NCBI RefSeq assembly: GCF_002498065.1
Contig: NZ_DAFZ01000031.1
Location: 1-14,469, forward strand
Origin: Methanoculleus sp. UBA208
GTDB lineage: Archaea; Halobacteriota; Methanomicrobia; Methanomicrobiales; Methanoculleaceae
Reading direction: 5' to 3'
Length of the DNA stretch: 14,469 nucleotides
The position numbers and the translations under genes are program-made. Shown here piece by piece: positions 14,454 to 14,469 of this stretch (position 1 is its first letter; every line of letters begins with the position of its first letter). A model generated the notes under the pieces. That model ran no database searches. It saw only the letters and a program-made list of their open reading frames with translations, and was not told the origin of the DNA.

Positions 14454-14469
14454 CTATCGCCATTGGGGG

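Noticed and set aside
14301..14463. Short minus-strand frame starting at ATG 14463 and running into the nreA 3' end.
   Set aside because: About 54 codons, low complexity, overlapping the conserved PIP-box end of nreA; no sign that it is coding.
1..14469. CRISPR repeat array expected near the cas genes.
   Set aside because: No regularly spaced direct repeats were found by eye in any intergenic region; the array is probably left of the window, beyond cas7.

Overview
The window looks like chromosomal DNA of a GC-rich euryarchaeal methanogen, most likely of the Methanomicrobiales (Methanoculleus-like). This is an inference from gene content (an NreA-type PCNA-binding repair protein, a DUF2117-like archaeal protein, an AIM24-family protein, an archaeal YgiQ radical SAM protein) and from archaeal-style TATA boxes about 25-30 nt upstream of starts, several of them apparently leaderless. 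No rRNA, tRNA, insertion sequence or CRISPR array was found inside the window.

Region 1 (1-4860, all minus strand) is the promoter-proximal part of a type I-C CRISPR-Cas operon, read right to left: cas3 (helicase-nuclease), cas5d (crRNA-processing backbone subunit), cas8c (large subunit) and the first 23 codons of cas7, which runs off the left edge. The genes overlap or nearly abut. A perfect AGGAGG followed by an in-frame ATG inside the 3' part of cas8c marks a probable internal start for the small subunit Cas11c. cas5d has an uncertain start, with a textbook Shine-Dalgarno followed by ATT. By eye, this block is less GC-rich than the rest of the window, which fits horizontal acquisition.

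Region 2 (4861-6035) is a short defence or toxin-antitoxin patch. It holds the C-terminal remnant of a PIN-domain (VapC-like) toxin that has lost its N-terminal half, then an apparently intact MntA-HepT (nucleotidyltransferase-HEPN) pair whose genes overlap by 41 nt.

Region 3 (6036-10551) is a mosaic of single genes: a cysteine-rich DUF3795 protein, a VOC (glyoxalase-like) protein, a convergent membrane acyltransferase of the OafA type, and, divergent from that, a PPC/DUF296 protein translationally coupled to a YgiQ-family radical SAM protein.

Region 4 (10552-14469) holds a possible small membrane protein and a small HNH protein on the minus strand, then a plus-strand cluster AIM24 - DUF2117-like - nreA. 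The last 130 bases are non-coding with several complementary C-rich and G-rich runs.

Nothing in the window is clearly an undescribed system. The observations most worth checking are the internal Cas11c start, the cas5d start, the broken PIN toxin at the edge of the cas operon, and the tight linkage of an uncharacterised archaeal protein to NreA.
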